From Rhodovibrio sodomensis (GTDB lineage: Bacteria > Pseudomonadota > Alphaproteobacteria > Kiloniellales > Rhodovibrionaceae), in the NCBI RefSeq assembly GCF_016583645.1, contig NZ_NRRL01000030.1, positions 1-46,416 on the forward strand: 46,416 nt of DNA, written 5' to 3'. Below the pieces are notes generated by a model. The model made no database searches. It saw nothing but the letters and a program-made list of their open reading frames with translations, and had not been told where the DNA came from. Shown here in pieces: positions 8,707 through 17,488 of this stretch; position 1 is the first letter of the stretch; every line of letters starts with the position of its first letter. The position numbers were made by a program, and so were the translations under genes.

Positions 8707-9336
8707 ATGAACGCTTACTTTACGAGAATAGTGCCAAGCGCCGTGCCTGACGAGGGGGGCGGCGGCGCGCACGCGCACGGCGCCGCCGCCGACGGCACGC
8801 AAATCGGCACTCTATCTGGGATTCAGCCCGGCGAATTCGCGATCACCCGCGACGGGACCTGGTGGCACGACGGCAAGCCGATCCCCCGGCGCGAGCTGGT
8901 CAAGCTGTTTGCCACCGTGCTCCGGCGCGAGGCCGACGGCGGCTTCGCCCTGGTCACCCCGGCCGAGCGCGCCCGGGTGCACGTCGAGGACGTCCCGTTC
9001 CTGGCCGAGGAGCTGGAGGTCACCATCGAGGGCGGGCGGCAGGTCCTGAGCTTGCGCACCAACGTCGACCGCTGGGTCGCGGCCGGACCCGACCGTCCGA
9101 TCTGGGTCGAACAAGCGCCTGACAGCGACGAGCCGGCACCGTATATTCGGGTTTCCGACGGGCTGGACGCGCGACTCGTGCGCTCGGTGTTCTACCAGCT
9201 GGCCGAATTGGCGGAGTTTGGCCCCGCCGACGGGCGTTCGGGCGCCGAAACCGCCCCGAACCAACAGGGACAGGAGGTCCTGGGCGTATGGAGCCGCGGC
9301 ACGTTCTTTCCGCTGGACACAACCAGGGCGGCGTGA
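8707..9336 (+). CDS. DUF1285 domain-containing protein
   Basis: A 209-residue protein of the DUF1285 family, function unknown. The characteristic central part starts FAITRDGTWWHDGKPIPRRELVKLF and continues with RVHVEDVPFLAEELEV and ISL-like strands (VLSLRTNVDRWVAAG), ending with a Tyr-Gln-Leu-Ala-Glu-Leu helix. The N-terminal 45 residues are Gly/Ala-rich and may be unstructured. ATG 8698 is an alternative start three codons upstream. Its stop overlaps the GTG start of the Nudix gene by 4 bases (GTGA), so the two are probably translationally coupled; the same neighbour pair is common in alphaproteobacteria. Confidence 0.8.
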   Translation: MNAYFTRIVPSAVPDEGGGGAHAHGAAADGTQIGTLSGIQPGEFAITRDGTWWHDGKPIPRRELVKLFATVLRREADGGFALVTPAERARVHVEDVPFLAEELEVTIEGGRQVLSLRTNVDRWVAAGPDRPIWVEQAPDSDEPAPYIRVSDGLDARLVRSVFYQLAELAEFGPADGRSGAETAPNQQGQEVLGVWSRGTFFPLDTTRAA

Positions 9337-9977
9337 GCGCCGAGCCGCCCGACCTTGCCCGTCTGCGCGCGCGGATCCGTGCGCACAGCCCGCTGGGCGG
9401 CGCGCATCCGGTGCGGCGCGGGCCGCAGCGGCGCGGCGACGACGATCTGAACCCCGGGATGATCGATCCCGCGGCCGCGTTCACCGACGCCGCCGTGCTG
9501 GTCGCGCTGGTCGCGCGGCGCGACGGGCCGCACGTGCTGCTGACCCGGCGGACCGCGCACCTGAATGCGCACGCCGGGCAGTGCGCCTTCCCCGGCGGCC
9601 GGATCGAGGCGTGGGACGCCAGCCCGGAATCCGCCGCCCTGCGCGAGGCGCAGGAGGAGGTCGGCCTGGACCCGGATGGCGTGGAGATCCTGGGCCAGCT
9701 CGATACCTACCTCGTGCGCACCGGCTACCGCGTGACGCCGATCGTCGCCCTGATCGAGCGCCCGCAAGCGCTCAGGGCCGACGGCTACGAGGTCGACGCG
9801 GTGTTCGAGGTGCCGCTGGCCTTCCTGATGCGCCCGGACGCGCGCCGGCTGGACAGCCGGACCGACCGCGGCCGGGAACGCTTCTTCTACGTGTTCGACT
9901 ACGGCGACTACGACATCTGGGGCGCGACCGCCGGCATGCTGGTCAACCTGGTCGAGGTGCTCGGTCGGGAAGCCTGA
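9333..9977 (+). CDS. Nudix hydrolase, CoA pyrophosphatase type
   Basis: A 214-residue Nudix hydrolase of the CoA diphosphatase type (NudL/Pcd1-like), predicted to cleave CoA or oxidised CoA derivatives into phosphopantetheine-containing product and 3',5'-ADP. The CoA-branch motif LLTRRTAHL...HAGQCAFPGG (about 69-89) leads straight into the Nudix box, with REAQEEVGL at 104-112 holding the metal-binding glutamates. The GTG at 9333 was preferred over an in-frame ATG at 9288, since GTGA overlaps the upstream stop and the shorter protein has the usual family length. It is followed by DUF6111 and the CCA-adding enzyme. Confidence 0.88.
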   Translation: MSAEPPDLARLRARIRAHSPLGGAHPVRRGPQRRGDDDLNPGMIDPAAAFTDAAVLVALVARRDGPHVLLTRRTAHLNAHAGQCAFPGGRIEAWDASPESAALREAQEEVGLDPDGVEILGQLDTYLVRTGYRVTPIVALIERPQALRADGYEVDAVFEVPLAFLMRPDARRLDSRTDRGRERFFYVFDYGDYDIWGATAGMLVNLVEVLGREA

Positions 9978-10127
9978 CCGGGCGGACTGGCGCGCCGCGC
10001 GTGCGCAGCTATATCGGCGGGTGAGCCGCGGCACCACTGGCCCCCGTACCACTGGCCCCGCCGCACCACTGGTCAAAGCCCTCGTGCAAGACCGAGGCCG
10101 CGAAACCGAGGGCGAGACGCACCGCCG

Positions 10128-10445
10128 ATGCTCAAGAAGTTCCTTACGATCGTCCTGCCGATCGCGCTGCCGTTCCTGGTCTATTGGGGCTACGTGCTGG
10201 TCGCGCGCTGGCGGGCGCGCAGGACCGGCGGGGCGGAGCGCGACATCCCCTGGCCCTGGGCGGTCCTGACGCTGGTCGGCGTGGTGCTGATGGTCTCCAT
10301 CCTGGTCGGCTACCGCATCCTGGGCGAACAGGCGAACCCGGACCAGCAGATCATTCCGGAGCGCTACATCGACGGTGAGGTGCGGGACAGCGAGGTCGTC
10401 GACGACCAGGGCAGCTCGCGCGGCGGCACGCCGGCGGGGGAGTAG
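10128..10445 (+). CDS. DUF6111 family small membrane protein
   Basis: A 105-residue protein with two membrane helices (residues about 5-27, FLTIVLPIALPFLVYWGYVL, and 44-64, WAVLTLVGVVLMVSILVGY) and a hydrophilic, acidic tail (VRDSEVVDDQ). This fits the DUF6111 family, found in alphaproteobacteria between a Nudix hydrolase and the CCA-adding enzyme, exactly as here. The tail faces away from a short basic loop (RWRARR), suggesting the tail is periplasmic, which is inference. Function unknown. Confidence 0.7.
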   Translation: MLKKFLTIVLPIALPFLVYWGYVLVARWRARRTGGAERDIPWPWAVLTLVGVVLMVSILVGYRILGEQANPDQQIIPERYIDGEVRDSEVVDDQGSSRGGTPAGE

Positions 10446-10576
10446 GCGCCAGAGTCGGCTCTCGCATGCCCTTCCTCCGCCAATCTGATCCCCTTCTTCC
10501 AGTGGGAGGGGATAATTTGGGACCGAGCCCACACGGACTTTGTCACGGGCGCCCTGGCGCGCTTACAACCAGCCCC

Positions 10577-11833
10577 ATGCAGCCCGCCGGTACAATTCCC
10601 CCGCAGGACTGGATGACCGCGCCGGCGACGCGCGCGGTGCTCGACGCGCTGACCGCGGACGGGCAGACCGTGATGTTCGTCGGCGGCTGCGTGCGCGACG
10701 CGCTGATCGGCCGGCCGGTGGGCGACATCGACATCGCCACCCCGGACCCGCCGGAGACGGTCACCGCCCTGTTGCAGCGCGCCGGCCTGAAGGCGGTGCC
10801 GACCGGGATCGAGCACGGCACGGTGACGGCCGTCAGCGGCCACCGGCCGTTCGAGATCACCACCTTGCGCGAAGACGTCGAGACCTACGGCCGGCACGCC
10901 CGCGTCGCCTTTACCGACGACTGGACCGCCGATGCCGCCCGGCGCGACTTCACCATGAACGCGATGTTCTGCGCGCCCGACGGCACCGTCTACGACCCGT
11001 TCGGCGGCTGGGACGACCTTGTGGCGGGGCGGGTGCGCTTCGTCGGCAAGGCCGAGGACCGGGTGCAGGAAGACTATCTGCGCCTGCTGCGGTTCTTCCG
11101 CTTCTACGCCCGCTACGGGCGCGGCGCACCGGACGCCGACGCGCTCCGCGCGGCCGAGCGGCACGCCAGCCAGTTGACCACGCTCGCGGCCGAGCGGATC
11201 CATCACGAACTGCTGAAGTTCCTGGAAGCCGCGAACCCCGGGCCCGCCGCCCGGGTCATCCACGACCACGGCATCCTGCAGCCGGTCCTGCCGGAGGCGC
11301 GCCACGCCGAGCGGCTGCGCGCGCTGGCGGCGGTCGAGCGCGAACTGGGCGTGATCATCGATCCGCTGCGCCGGATGGCGGCTTGGCTCGACCTGCGGGA
11401 AGCGCACCGGCTGGGCGCGCGGCTTCGGCTGTCGAACAAGCAGGACCGGCACCTGCGCCAGCTGGCCGCGCCGGCGGAGACGGTGCGCGCCGACATGGCG
11501 CCCCGGGACCTGCGCCGGCCGCTGCACCGGCTGGGCCGGGATCTGGTGCGCGACCTTTACCTGCTGGCCGCCGCCGAGCGGTCGGCGGCGGGCGAGCGAC
11601 TGGACGCGGCGGCCCTGGCGGCCGGGCTGCGGGAGATCGAGGCGTGGCAGCCCAAGCGCCTGCCGGTCGACGGCGGCGACGTGAAGGCGCTGGGCGTGCC
11701 GCCCGGTCCGCGGATCAAGCAGTTGCTCGACGCGCTCGACGCCTGGTGGGTCGACCGGGACTTTCAGCCCGGGCGCGCGGCCTGCCTGGCGGAGCTGCGC
11801 CGCCGCGTGGCCGCCGAACACCCCGGCGGGTAG
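10577..11833 (+). CDS. cca: CCA tRNA nucleotidyltransferase
   Basis: A 418-residue class II nucleotidyltransferase that adds or repairs the 3'-CCA end of tRNAs, or a poly(A) polymerase of the same family. The head domain shows GGCVRD at 36-41 and the metal-binding DIDIAT at 50-55; further family motifs are RRDFTMNAM (about 116) and EDYLRLLRFFRFYARYG (about 155). The later region (HHELLKFLEA, about 200) matches the all-helical body. ATG 10577 was chosen: residues upstream of it in a longer frame are not family-like, though no clear ribosome site precedes it. It ends 3 bases before the convergent AhpD-like gene. Confidence 0.92.
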   Translation: MQPAGTIPPQDWMTAPATRAVLDALTADGQTVMFVGGCVRDALIGRPVGDIDIATPDPPETVTALLQRAGLKAVPTGIEHGTVTAVSGHRPFEITTLREDVETYGRHARVAFTDDWTADAARRDFTMNAMFCAPDGTVYDPFGGWDDLVAGRVRFVGKAEDRVQEDYLRLLRFFRFYARYGRGAPDADALRAAERHASQLTTLAAERIHHELLKFLEAANPGPAARVIHDHGILQPVLPEARHAERLRALAAVERELGVIIDPLRRMAAWLDLREAHRLGARLRLSNKQDRHLRQLAAPAETVRADMAPRDLRRPLHRLGRDLVRDLYLLAAAERSAAGERLDAAALAAGLREIEAWQPKRLPVDGGDVKALGVPPGPRIKQLLDALDAWWVDRDFQPGRAACLAELRRRVAAEHPGG

Positions 11834-11836
11834 CGG

Positions 11837-12184
11837 CTACCCGTTGGCGGCGAACTGGTCGTAGGCGCGCAGCGCCTCGCCGCCGTAGACCATCGACGGC
11901 CCGCCGCCCATGTGGATCGCGGTCGCCACCGCCTCGGCGATCTCCTCGCGGCTGGCGCCGTGCTTGATCGCCGACTTGGTGTGCGCGGCGATGCAGCCGT
12001 CGCAACGCAGCGATACCCCGATCGCAAGCGCGATCAGCTCCTTCATCTTGGCGCTCAGCGCGCCGTCCGTGTAGGTCGCCCTGCCCATCTGGGCGAACCC
12101 CTTCATCAGCTCGGGCGCGGCCTGGCGCAGCAGCTGCGCGTTCTCGCTGACTTCCTGCGCGGTCGTCGGGTAGTCGTTGGCCAT
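11837..12184 (-). CDS. Carboxymuconolactone decarboxylase / AhpD-like protein
   Basis: A 115-residue protein of the carboxymuconolactone decarboxylase superfamily. It carries the redox-type motif C61-x-x-C64-x-x-x-H68 (RCDGCIAAHTKSAI), which in AhpD serves as a peroxidase-reducing or disulphide-active site; small stand-alone members are usually considered AhpD-like alkylhydroperoxidase-type proteins rather than true decarboxylases. The helix after the motif (AIKHGASREEIAEAVATAI) and Met-Gly-Gly-Gly-Pro are typical. It ends 3 bases from cca on the opposite strand. The specific substrate is unknown. Confidence 0.88.
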   Translation of the reverse strand: MANDYPTTAQEVSENAQLLRQAAPELMKGFAQMGRATYTDGALSAKMKELIALAIGVSLRCDGCIAAHTKSAIKHGASREEIAEAVATAIHMGGGPSMVYGGEALRAYDQFAANG

Positions 12185-12513
12185 GGCTGTCTGTCTCCGT
12201 TCGGTTCGGAAGTGTGGTGGTAGGTCGGCGGTGACGCCGGCGGCAGGTGCGCTTTCACGGTTTTGAATATGTCAGGTGCGGGCGGGGTTCAAGCGCGTCA
12301 CGTCAACGCGGCAATGTGTGGGCCCGGCCCGCATGGGTTCGCGTGGGGAGCTTTGGGACGTCAAAGTCGCGGTCTGGGTGGGGATGGGCGGCGCCGCCGC
12401 ACGCAGGTCCCCGTCTGATAACGGGCATGGCTTGACCGGTTCTGCAATTTAAGGTTAATGCCTGAGATACGTGTGTCGGTCGTAGTCAGCGGGGGAACAC
12501 GACCTTTGGTTCT

Positions 12514-12543
12514 TGACATCTTTGTCATATCCGGCGACATTAT
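12514..12543 (+). promoter_or_regulatory. Palindromic operator over a -35-like element
   Basis: TTGACA at 12513-12518 matches the sigma-70 -35 consensus, with CATTAT (12538-12543) as a weak -10 at a 19-base spacing. The -35 lies inside a perfect inverted repeat, TGACA-N4-TGTCA (12514-12527). An HTH regulator gene follows two genes down, so autorepression at this site is plausible. The rest of 12185-12513 shows no open reading frame or RNA gene I could support; it is noticeably richer in A/T near 12430-12470. Confidence 0.45.
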
Positions 12544-12560
12544 TGGGGTCGCTGCGGCTC

Positions 12561-12995
12561 ATGGCTGACCGGCCGATGCCGATCAACGTGCGCAGCGACC
12601 AGCCTCACGGGGACCGGCTCGAGAGACAGCTCGTCGGCTTGCGCGGCGAGCGACGCACGCAGTTCCTGCACACGCTGCAGCGGATGAACGACAACCGGAT
12701 CCCGGCTGCCGACTGCGCCGAGGTGCTGAACGCCCGCTACGAGACCTATCCGATCAATCTGGGCGATGGCGGGCTGGTGCTGCTCGCCGATCTGAACAGC
12801 GCGAATGGGGGCTGGACGTTGCTGGACATTGTGATGGTCGGAACGCCGGATAACGTCACGTTGAAGCAGGGCCGGAGCCTTGCAATCCCGGAGGTTGCCC
12901 CGGCTGACGTGCCGGTGCGCCTGTACGACGCGTGCTGTACCGCCCACGGACTGACCGCGCCGGCGCGCGAGCGTCACGGCGACCGGCGGCGTTGA
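12561..12995 (+). CDS. Hypothetical protein, first gene of HTH cassette
   Basis: A 144-residue protein that I do not recognise. A basic N-terminus (GLRGERRTQFLHTLQRM, residues 26-42) is followed by a hydrophobic beta-like stretch GLVLLADLNSANGGWTLLDIVMVG (in two halves at 71-94) and a charged C-terminal tail ending RERHGDRRR. Cysteines are at 52, 125 and 126. It precedes a HigA-like HTH gene by about 100 bases; in HigBA systems the toxin gene comes first, so this could be a divergent toxin, but no RelE/HigB signature is visible. It might equally be a DNA- or ligand-binding partner of the regulator. The start ATG 12561 follows the candidate promoter directly. Confidence 0.5.
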   Translation: MADRPMPINVRSDQPHGDRLERQLVGLRGERRTQFLHTLQRMNDNRIPAADCAEVLNARYETYPINLGDGGLVLLADLNSANGGWTLLDIVMVGTPDNVTLKQGRSLAIPEVAPADVPVRLYDACCTAHGLTAPARERHGDRRR

Positions 12996-13099
12996 GCACG
13001 CGGCGCCGACGCGCCGGAGGCCAGGCTGCGCGCCCGCGCCCGGCCGGCGCGGCCCAGTTGACCAGGCGAACGAACCTAAGCGGTAGACAGGTGAACCAG

Positions 13100-13648
13100 A
13101 TGATCGACGATGCCGAGGACGCGCACGACAGCGGAATCGAAACCCCGACCGACCGCCAGGGTCGCCAGGATCGCCGGGTCGGCGCCGGGGCGTCCGCGGA
13201 CGCGTTGCGGGCCGAGATTTTCGCCCGCGACCCGAAGGCGCGGGAAGATTGGGACAGAAGCGAACCGCGCCGGCGGCTGGCCGACGCCCTGCTGGCTGCC
13301 CGCAAACGCGCCGGTCTGAGCCAACTCGATGTCGCCCGTAGCGCGGACTGGAACCAGACGCACGTCGCACGGATGGAATCCGCGACCGGTCCATGGCCGA
13401 CGCGGGGCAGCCTCAACAGCTACATCCGGGCCTGTGACCCCTCGGCGACCGTGGGCCTGGTGATCGCCCATGCGGAAGGCGAGTTCGTCCAGATCGACGC
13501 GGCCGTCGCCTTCGGTAACCAGGCGATCGACCGGAGCCTGGAGACGTTGACCAACGCGCGGCTGGCGGAGCCGGTCGCGAAAGCCGCGGCGGCGGCAGGC
13601 CCGCAAGCCGCGAAGTCCGGCAAGATGCGACACGCCAAGCGGGACTGA
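13100..13648 (+). CDS. XRE-family HTH regulator, HigA-like
   Basis: A 182-residue protein with a helix-turn-helix of the XRE/HigA type at about 58-115: RLADALLAARKRAGLSQLDV, then a turn and recognition helix with NQTHVARMES, then SLNSYIRACDPSATVGLVI. The segment just before it (EIFARDPKAREDWDRSEP) resembles the N-terminal linker of HigA antitoxins. A C-terminal extension of about 60 residues (Ala-rich, ending KSGKMRHAKRD) is unusual for HigA. ATG 13100 is preceded by AGGTG at a 6-base spacing; GTG 13091 is an alternative. The next gene begins 4 bases after its stop. It probably binds the TGACA-N4-TGTCA site upstream of the cassette (inference). Confidence 0.72.
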   Translation: MIDDAEDAHDSGIETPTDRQGRQDRRVGAGASADALRAEIFARDPKAREDWDRSEPRRRLADALLAARKRAGLSQLDVARSADWNQTHVARMESATGPWPTRGSLNSYIRACDPSATVGLVIAHAEGEFVQIDAAVAFGNQAIDRSLETLTNARLAEPVAKAAAAAGPQAAKSGKMRHAKRD

Positions 13649-13652
13649 CCGG

Positions 13653-13919
13653 ATGCCGTTTCAAGAGATCGCGCTGGTGTGCGGTCTTCTGGGCATGATC
13701 GGCTTGATGCGCCCGGCTCTGAAGGCCGACGCGTTCGCCAAGCGCGAAAGCGAATTGGCCGAGGCCGTTCTGCACAGCAAGACCGATGACTTCATCAAAG
13801 AGATGCTGAACAAGCGCGCCGGCCGCCCGCCGCCGTCCTGGTCGCGTCTGGACAGCCTTGCCCTGCGCGGCGGCTATGGTTTGCTCGCCGTCTCCTACGT
13901 CATTCAGCTTTCGACGTAG
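13653..13919 (+). CDS. Small two-helix membrane protein, third gene of HTH cassette
   Basis: An 88-residue protein with a hydrophobic N-terminal helix (about 5-19, EIALVCGLLGMIGLM) and another at the C-terminus (about 72-86, GGYGLLAVSYVIQL), joined by a charged, helical middle (KRESELAEAVLHSKTDDFIKEMLNKRAG). I recognise no family. It starts 4 bases after the HTH gene, so it is almost certainly co-translated with it. It could be a membrane effector of the cassette, a small toxin, or an anchoring subunit; nothing in the sequence decides. Just beyond the stop lies a GC-rich hairpin (13920-13942) without a T run, before convergent hemF. Confidence 0.6.
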   Translation: MPFQEIALVCGLLGMIGLMRPALKADAFAKRESELAEAVLHSKTDDFIKEMLNKRAGRPPPSWSRLDSLALRGGYGLLAVSYVIQLST

Positions 13920-13949
13920 CGGCGGCGGGCCCGCCGGGCCGCCTGTTGC

Positions 13950-14882
13950 CTATGGCCAGGCGGCCATCGGGGGCAGGGACATCAGGATCGCTTCCGGATT
14001 GCCGCCGGTCTTGAGGCCGAACTGGGTGCCGCGGTCGTAGACCAGGTTGAACTCGGCGTAGCGGCCGCGGTGGATCAGCTGTTGGCGGCGGTCCGCGTCG
14101 GTCCAGGGCTGGTGCATGCGCCGCCGGACCAGCTGCGGGAAGATCTCCAGGAAGGTGGTGCCGACGTCCTGGGTGAACGCGAAGTCCGCCTCCCAGTCGC
14201 CGGAATTCAGGTAGTCGTAGAAGATCCCGCCGACCCCGCGCGCCTCGCCGCGATGCTTGTTGAAGAAGTAGTCGTCGGCCCAGGCCTTGTAGCGCTCGTG
14301 GTCGGCGACCTCGTGCCGGTGGCAGCAGTCCGCCAGGGCCTGGTGGAAGTCCAGGGTGTCGTCGTCCTTGACCAGGGCCGGGTTCAGGTCGGCGCCGCCG
14401 CCGAACCAGCTGCGGGTGGTGACGATGTGGCGGGTGTTCATGTGCACCGCGGGCGCGTGCGGGTTCCACATGTGCGCGACCAGCGAGATGCCCGCGGCCC
14501 AGAAGCGCGGCACCTCCTCCGCGCCCGGAATCTGCGCGGCGAACTCCGGGGAGAAGTTGCCGGAGACGATCGAGATGTTGACCCCGACCTTCTCGAACAC
14601 CCGGCCGTGCATCACCGCCATGGTACCCCCGCCGGGGTCGTCGACGCTGGTGTCCGACCGGCTCCAGGAGGTGCGCTGGAAGCGGCCTGGTTCGAGCTCG
14701 CCCATCCGCGCGGCCGTCTCGCCGGACAGTTCGTCCTCCAGCCGCTCGAATTCCGCGCAGATCCGGTCGCGCAGCTCGGCGAACCATTCGGTGGCCCGGT
14801 GCTGGCGTTCGGAGATCGCGCCCACGCCCTGCGGGCTGACTTGGCTGGCCGGGCTATCCTGGCTGGTGTCGGCGTCGCTCAC
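13950..14882 (-). CDS. hemF: Oxygen-dependent coproporphyrinogen III oxidase
   Basis: A 310-residue enzyme that converts coproporphyrinogen III to protoporphyrinogen IX with O2, a late step of haem and bacteriochlorophyll synthesis. Family signatures are clear: [12 protein letters not shown] at 140-151 and the active-site loop [10 protein letters not shown] at 159-168, with [18 protein letters not shown] further on and [17 protein letters not shown] near the end. The GTG start at 14882 overlaps the trmL stop by 4 bases (GTGA), indicating coupled translation. The N-terminal 20 residues are Ser/Gln-rich and not conserved. It lies next to petABC, whose products need haem. Confidence 0.96.
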   Translation of the reverse strand: MSDADTSQDSPASQVSPQGVGAISERQHRATEWFAELRDRICAEFERLEDELSGETAARMGELEPGRFQRTSWSRSDTSVDDPGGGTMAVMHGRVFEKVGVNISIVSGNFSPEFAAQIPGAEEVPRFWAAGISLVAHMWNPHAPAVHMNTRHIVTTRSWFGGGADLNPALVKDDDTLDFHQALADCCHRHEVADHERYKAWADDYFFNKHRGEARGVGGIFYDYLNSGDWEADFAFTQDVGTTFLEIFPQLVRRRMHQPWTDADRRQQLIHRGRYAEFNLVYDRGTQFGLKTGGNPEAILMSLPPMAAWP

Positions 14883-15403
14883 GGGCTCTGGCCTTCTTCG
14901 TTCTGGGTCGGATCGCTCTCGGTCGGCCGCGCCGGGTCCGCGGGTGCGCCGGCCGCGACCGGGAAGCCGCCGGTCTGGCGCAGCGCCTCCCCGGCCACCA
15001 TCGCCGCGGCGAGCGCGACGTTCAAGCTGCGCATGCCGGCCGCCAGCGGAATCCCGATCCGCGCCTGCGCGCGCGCGTGCACCTCCGGCGGCGCGCCCGC
15101 GCTTTCCCGGCCCAGCAGCAGCACATCCTCCGGCCGAAACGCGAAATCGACGTAGGACGTCTCGGCGTGGGTGGTCAGCAGCACGAGCCGCCCGGGCCGC
15201 GCTGCCAGGAAGCGGTCGAACGACCGGTGCCGGCGGAGGTCCATGTCGTGCACATAATCCATGCCGGCGCGCTTCAAGCGCTTGTCGTCGAGCTGGAAGC
15301 CCAGCGGCTCGATCAGATCGACGCCCAGCTGGAGGCACGCCGCGAGCCGCAGCAGCGTGCCGGTGTTCTGCGGGATATCGGGTTGGTAGAGCGCCAGTCG
15401 CAT
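14879..15403 (-). CDS. trmL: tRNA (cytidine/uridine-34 2'-O)-methyltransferase
   Basis: A 174-residue SPOUT-class methyltransferase that 2'-O-methylates the wobble nucleotide of certain leucine tRNAs using S-adenosylmethionine. Residues 8-19 ([12 protein letters not shown]) are the family N-terminal signature; the knotted SAM site is seen in [11 protein letters not shown] (about 100) and [18 protein letters not shown] (about 129-146). The C-terminal 30 residues are Pro/Ala-rich and poorly conserved. ATG 15403 was chosen because it starts the canonical [13 protein letters not shown] sequence. It is divergent from petA and coupled to hemF. Confidence 0.93.
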   Translation of the reverse strand: MRLALYQPDIPQNTGTLLRLAACLQLGVDLIEPLGFQLDDKRLKRAGMDYVHDMDLRRHRSFDRFLAARPGRLVLLTTHAETSYVDFAFRPEDVLLLGRESAGAPPEVHARAQARIGIPLAAGMRSLNVALAAAMVAGEALRQTGGFPVAAGAPADPARPTESDPTQNEEGQSP

Positions 15404-15659
15404 GGCCGGGAATCGAGGTCGCAGGGGGCGTTCGGGGCTTTGCGTTTGCCGGGCAATTCCTCTATACGAGGGCGCGACTTTGCCTGCTCGGGGTGTGGGC
15501 TGCGCTAGCATGTCGCATCCACGCGCCTTGGCATAGCCCTAGCTTTCGGCCTTGCGCGCCGAGTAGTTTGGCCGGATGGATTTTGACTGCCAATATCTCG
15601 GTGCGCCTTGTGCGGGCCAAGGGCACCCTTAGGAAGCCAGCAAGGGAATGTGAGTCACA

Positions 15660-16208
15660 ATGGCGAACACGGCGAATACCGGGCAGAAGGGCGGCGGTTC
15701 CTCGCGCCGCGACTTTCTGTACCTCGCCACCGGCGCCGTCGGCGCCGTGGGCGTCGGCGCCGCGGCTTGGCCGTTCATCGACCAGATGAACCCCAGCGCG
15801 GCCGTACTGGCGCTGTCCACGACCGAGGTCGACCTGAGCCCGATCTCCGCGGGCATGGGCATCACCGCCATGTGGCGGAGCAAGCCCGTGTTCCTGCGCA
15901 AGCGCACCCAGGCCGAGATCGAGCAGGCGCGCTCGGTCGACCTGAGCGCGCTGCCGGATCCGCAGCCCGACAAGGCGCGCGTCAAGCAGCCGCAATGGCT
16001 GGTCGTGATCGGTATTTGCACCCACCTCGGCTGCATTCCTCTGGGCAACAAGCCGAGCGAGCCGCGCGGCGACTACGGCGGCTGGTTCTGCCCGTGCCAC
16101 GGCTCGCACTACGACACTTCCGGGCGGATCCGTAAGGGCCCGGCGCCGACCAATCTGGAGGTGCCGACTTACGAGTTCGTCAACGACACGACGGTCAAAC
16201 TCGGGTAG
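15660..16208 (+). CDS. petA: Ubiquinol-cytochrome c reductase Rieske iron-sulphur subunit
   Basis: A 182-residue Rieske protein of the cytochrome bc1 complex, which takes one electron from ubiquinol at the Qo site. A twin-arginine export motif SRRDFL (15-20) precedes the single membrane anchor ([17 protein letters not shown]). The 2Fe-2S cluster ligands are C120 and H122 in CTHLGC and C144 and H147 in CPCHGS; C125 and C146 make the stabilising disulphide. It is the first gene of petABC, 12 bases before petB. The 256-base gap from divergent trmL should hold the operon promoter, though no convincing -35/-10 pair stands out. Confidence 0.97.
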   Translation: MANTANTGQKGGGSSRRDFLYLATGAVGAVGVGAAAWPFIDQMNPSAAVLALSTTEVDLSPISAGMGITAMWRSKPVFLRKRTQAEIEQARSVDLSALPDPQPDKARVKQPQWLVVIGICTHLGCIPLGNKPSEPRGDYGGWFCPCHGSHYDTSGRIRKGPAPTNLEVPTYEFVNDTTVKLG

Positions 16209-16220
16209 GGGAACGGCCAC

Positions 16221-17483
16221 ATGGCAAGCGACTACCAGACGCCATACAAGGGCGTGCTGGGTTGGCTCGACGACCGGCTGCCGGTCATCAACTTCGCCGA
16301 CCAGCATCTGCGCTTTTATCCCACGCCGAAGAACCTGACCTACGCCTGGAACTTCGGCTCGCTCGCCGGCATCGCCCTGGTGATCATGATCGTCACGGGC
16401 ATCGTCCTGGCGATGCACTATACGCCGCACACCGAGTACGCGTTCGCCTCGATCCAAAAGATCATGCGCGACGTCAACTACGGTTGGCTGCTGCGCTATA
16501 TCCACATGAACGGGGCCTCGTTCTTCTTCATCGTGGTCTACATCCACATCTTCCGCGGCCTGTACTACGGCTCCTACAAGCAGCCGCGCGAGGTGCTGTG
16601 GGGCCTGGGCGTGATCATCCTGCTGTTGATGATGGCGACCGCGTTCATGGGCTACACCCTGCCCTGGGGTCAGATGAGCTTCTGGGGCGCCACGGTGATC
16701 ACCAACCTGTTCTCCGCGGTGCCGGTGTTCGGCGACGAGATCACGCGCTGGCTGTGGGGCGGCTTCGCCGTCGGCAACCCGACGCTGCAGCGCTTCTTCT
16801 CGCTGCACTACCTGCTGCCGTTCCTGATCGTCGGCGCGGTCATGCTCCACCTGGTGGCGCTGCACCGCTACGGCTCCAACAACCCGACCGGTATCGAGCC
16901 GAAGGGCAAGCAGGACCAGGTGCCGTTCCACCCGTATTACACGGTGAAGGACCTGTTCGGCCTGGGCGTGTTCCTGATCGCGCTCTCGCTGTTCGTGTTC
17001 TACGCGCCGAACTACCTCGGCCACGCCGACAACTACATCCCGGCCGACCCGCTGGTGACGCCGGCGCACATCGTGCCGGAATGGTACTTCCTGCCGTTCT
17101 ACGCGATCCTGCGCGCGATTCCGGACAAGCTGGGCGGCGTGATCGCGATGTTCGCCTCGGTCCTGGTGCTGTTCGTCCTGCCGTGGCTCGACCGCAGCCG
17201 GGTCCGCTCGGGCAAGTACCGGCCGATCTTCAAGCAGTTCTACTGGCTGCTGGTGCTGGACGTCCTGGTGCTCGGCTACGTCGGCGCGATGCCGGCGGAG
17301 GGCATCTGGATCCCGATCGGCCGGGTGGCGACGGCGTACTACTTCGCCTACTTCCTGGTCATCCTGCCGCTGCTGGGCGTGTTCGAGCGGCCCAAGCCGC
17401 TGCCCAACAGCATCTCCGACCCCGTCATCAAGGGTGGCGGACAGCCTGCTGGCGCAGCCGCGAAGCCGATGGAGAAAGCGTAA
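16221..17483 (+). CDS. petB: Cytochrome b subunit of the bc1 complex
   Basis: A 420-residue, eight-helix cytochrome b that carries haems bL and bH and forms both quinone sites. Haem-ligand histidines are in helix B ([15 protein letters not shown], about 95-109) and helix D ([15 protein letters not shown], about 196-210). The Qo-site PEWY motif is present in [16 protein letters not shown]. The length agrees with full alphaproteobacterial cytochrome b, not the split b6/subunit IV form. It lies between petA and petC, 5 bases before petC. Confidence 0.97.
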   Translation: MASDYQTPYKGVLGWLDDRLPVINFADQHLRFYPTPKNLTYAWNFGSLAGIALVIMIVTGIVLAMHYTPHTEYAFASIQKIMRDVNYGWLLRYIHMNGASFFFIVVYIHIFRGLYYGSYKQPREVLWGLGVIILLLMMATAFMGYTLPWGQMSFWGATVITNLFSAVPVFGDEITRWLWGGFAVGNPTLQRFFSLHYLLPFLIVGAVMLHLVALHRYGSNNPTGIEPKGKQDQVPFHPYYTVKDLFGLGVFLIALSLFVFYAPNYLGHADNYIPADPLVTPAHIVPEWYFLPFYAILRAIPDKLGGVIAMFASVLVLFVLPWLDRSRVRSGKYRPIFKQFYWLLVLDVLVLGYVGAMPAEGIWIPIGRVATAYYFAYFLVILPLLGVFERPKPLPNSISDPVIKGGGQPAGAAAKPMEKA

Positions 17484-17488
17484 CCGCC

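Noticed and set aside
12185..12510. A small RNA or gene in the gap before the HTH cassette
   Set aside because: There are short open frames on the plus strand, but none has a ribosome site, family match or typical codon pattern.
13950..15338. A longer hemF start running through trmL
   Set aside because: The extra N-terminus is the shadow of trmL; the GTG at 14882 overlapping the trmL stop gives the normal family length.
15404..15659. A sigma-70 promoter for petABC at TTGACT (15583-15588)
   Set aside because: The -35 is good, but the hexamer at the right distance (CCTTGT) does not resemble a -10, so it is not listed as a feature.
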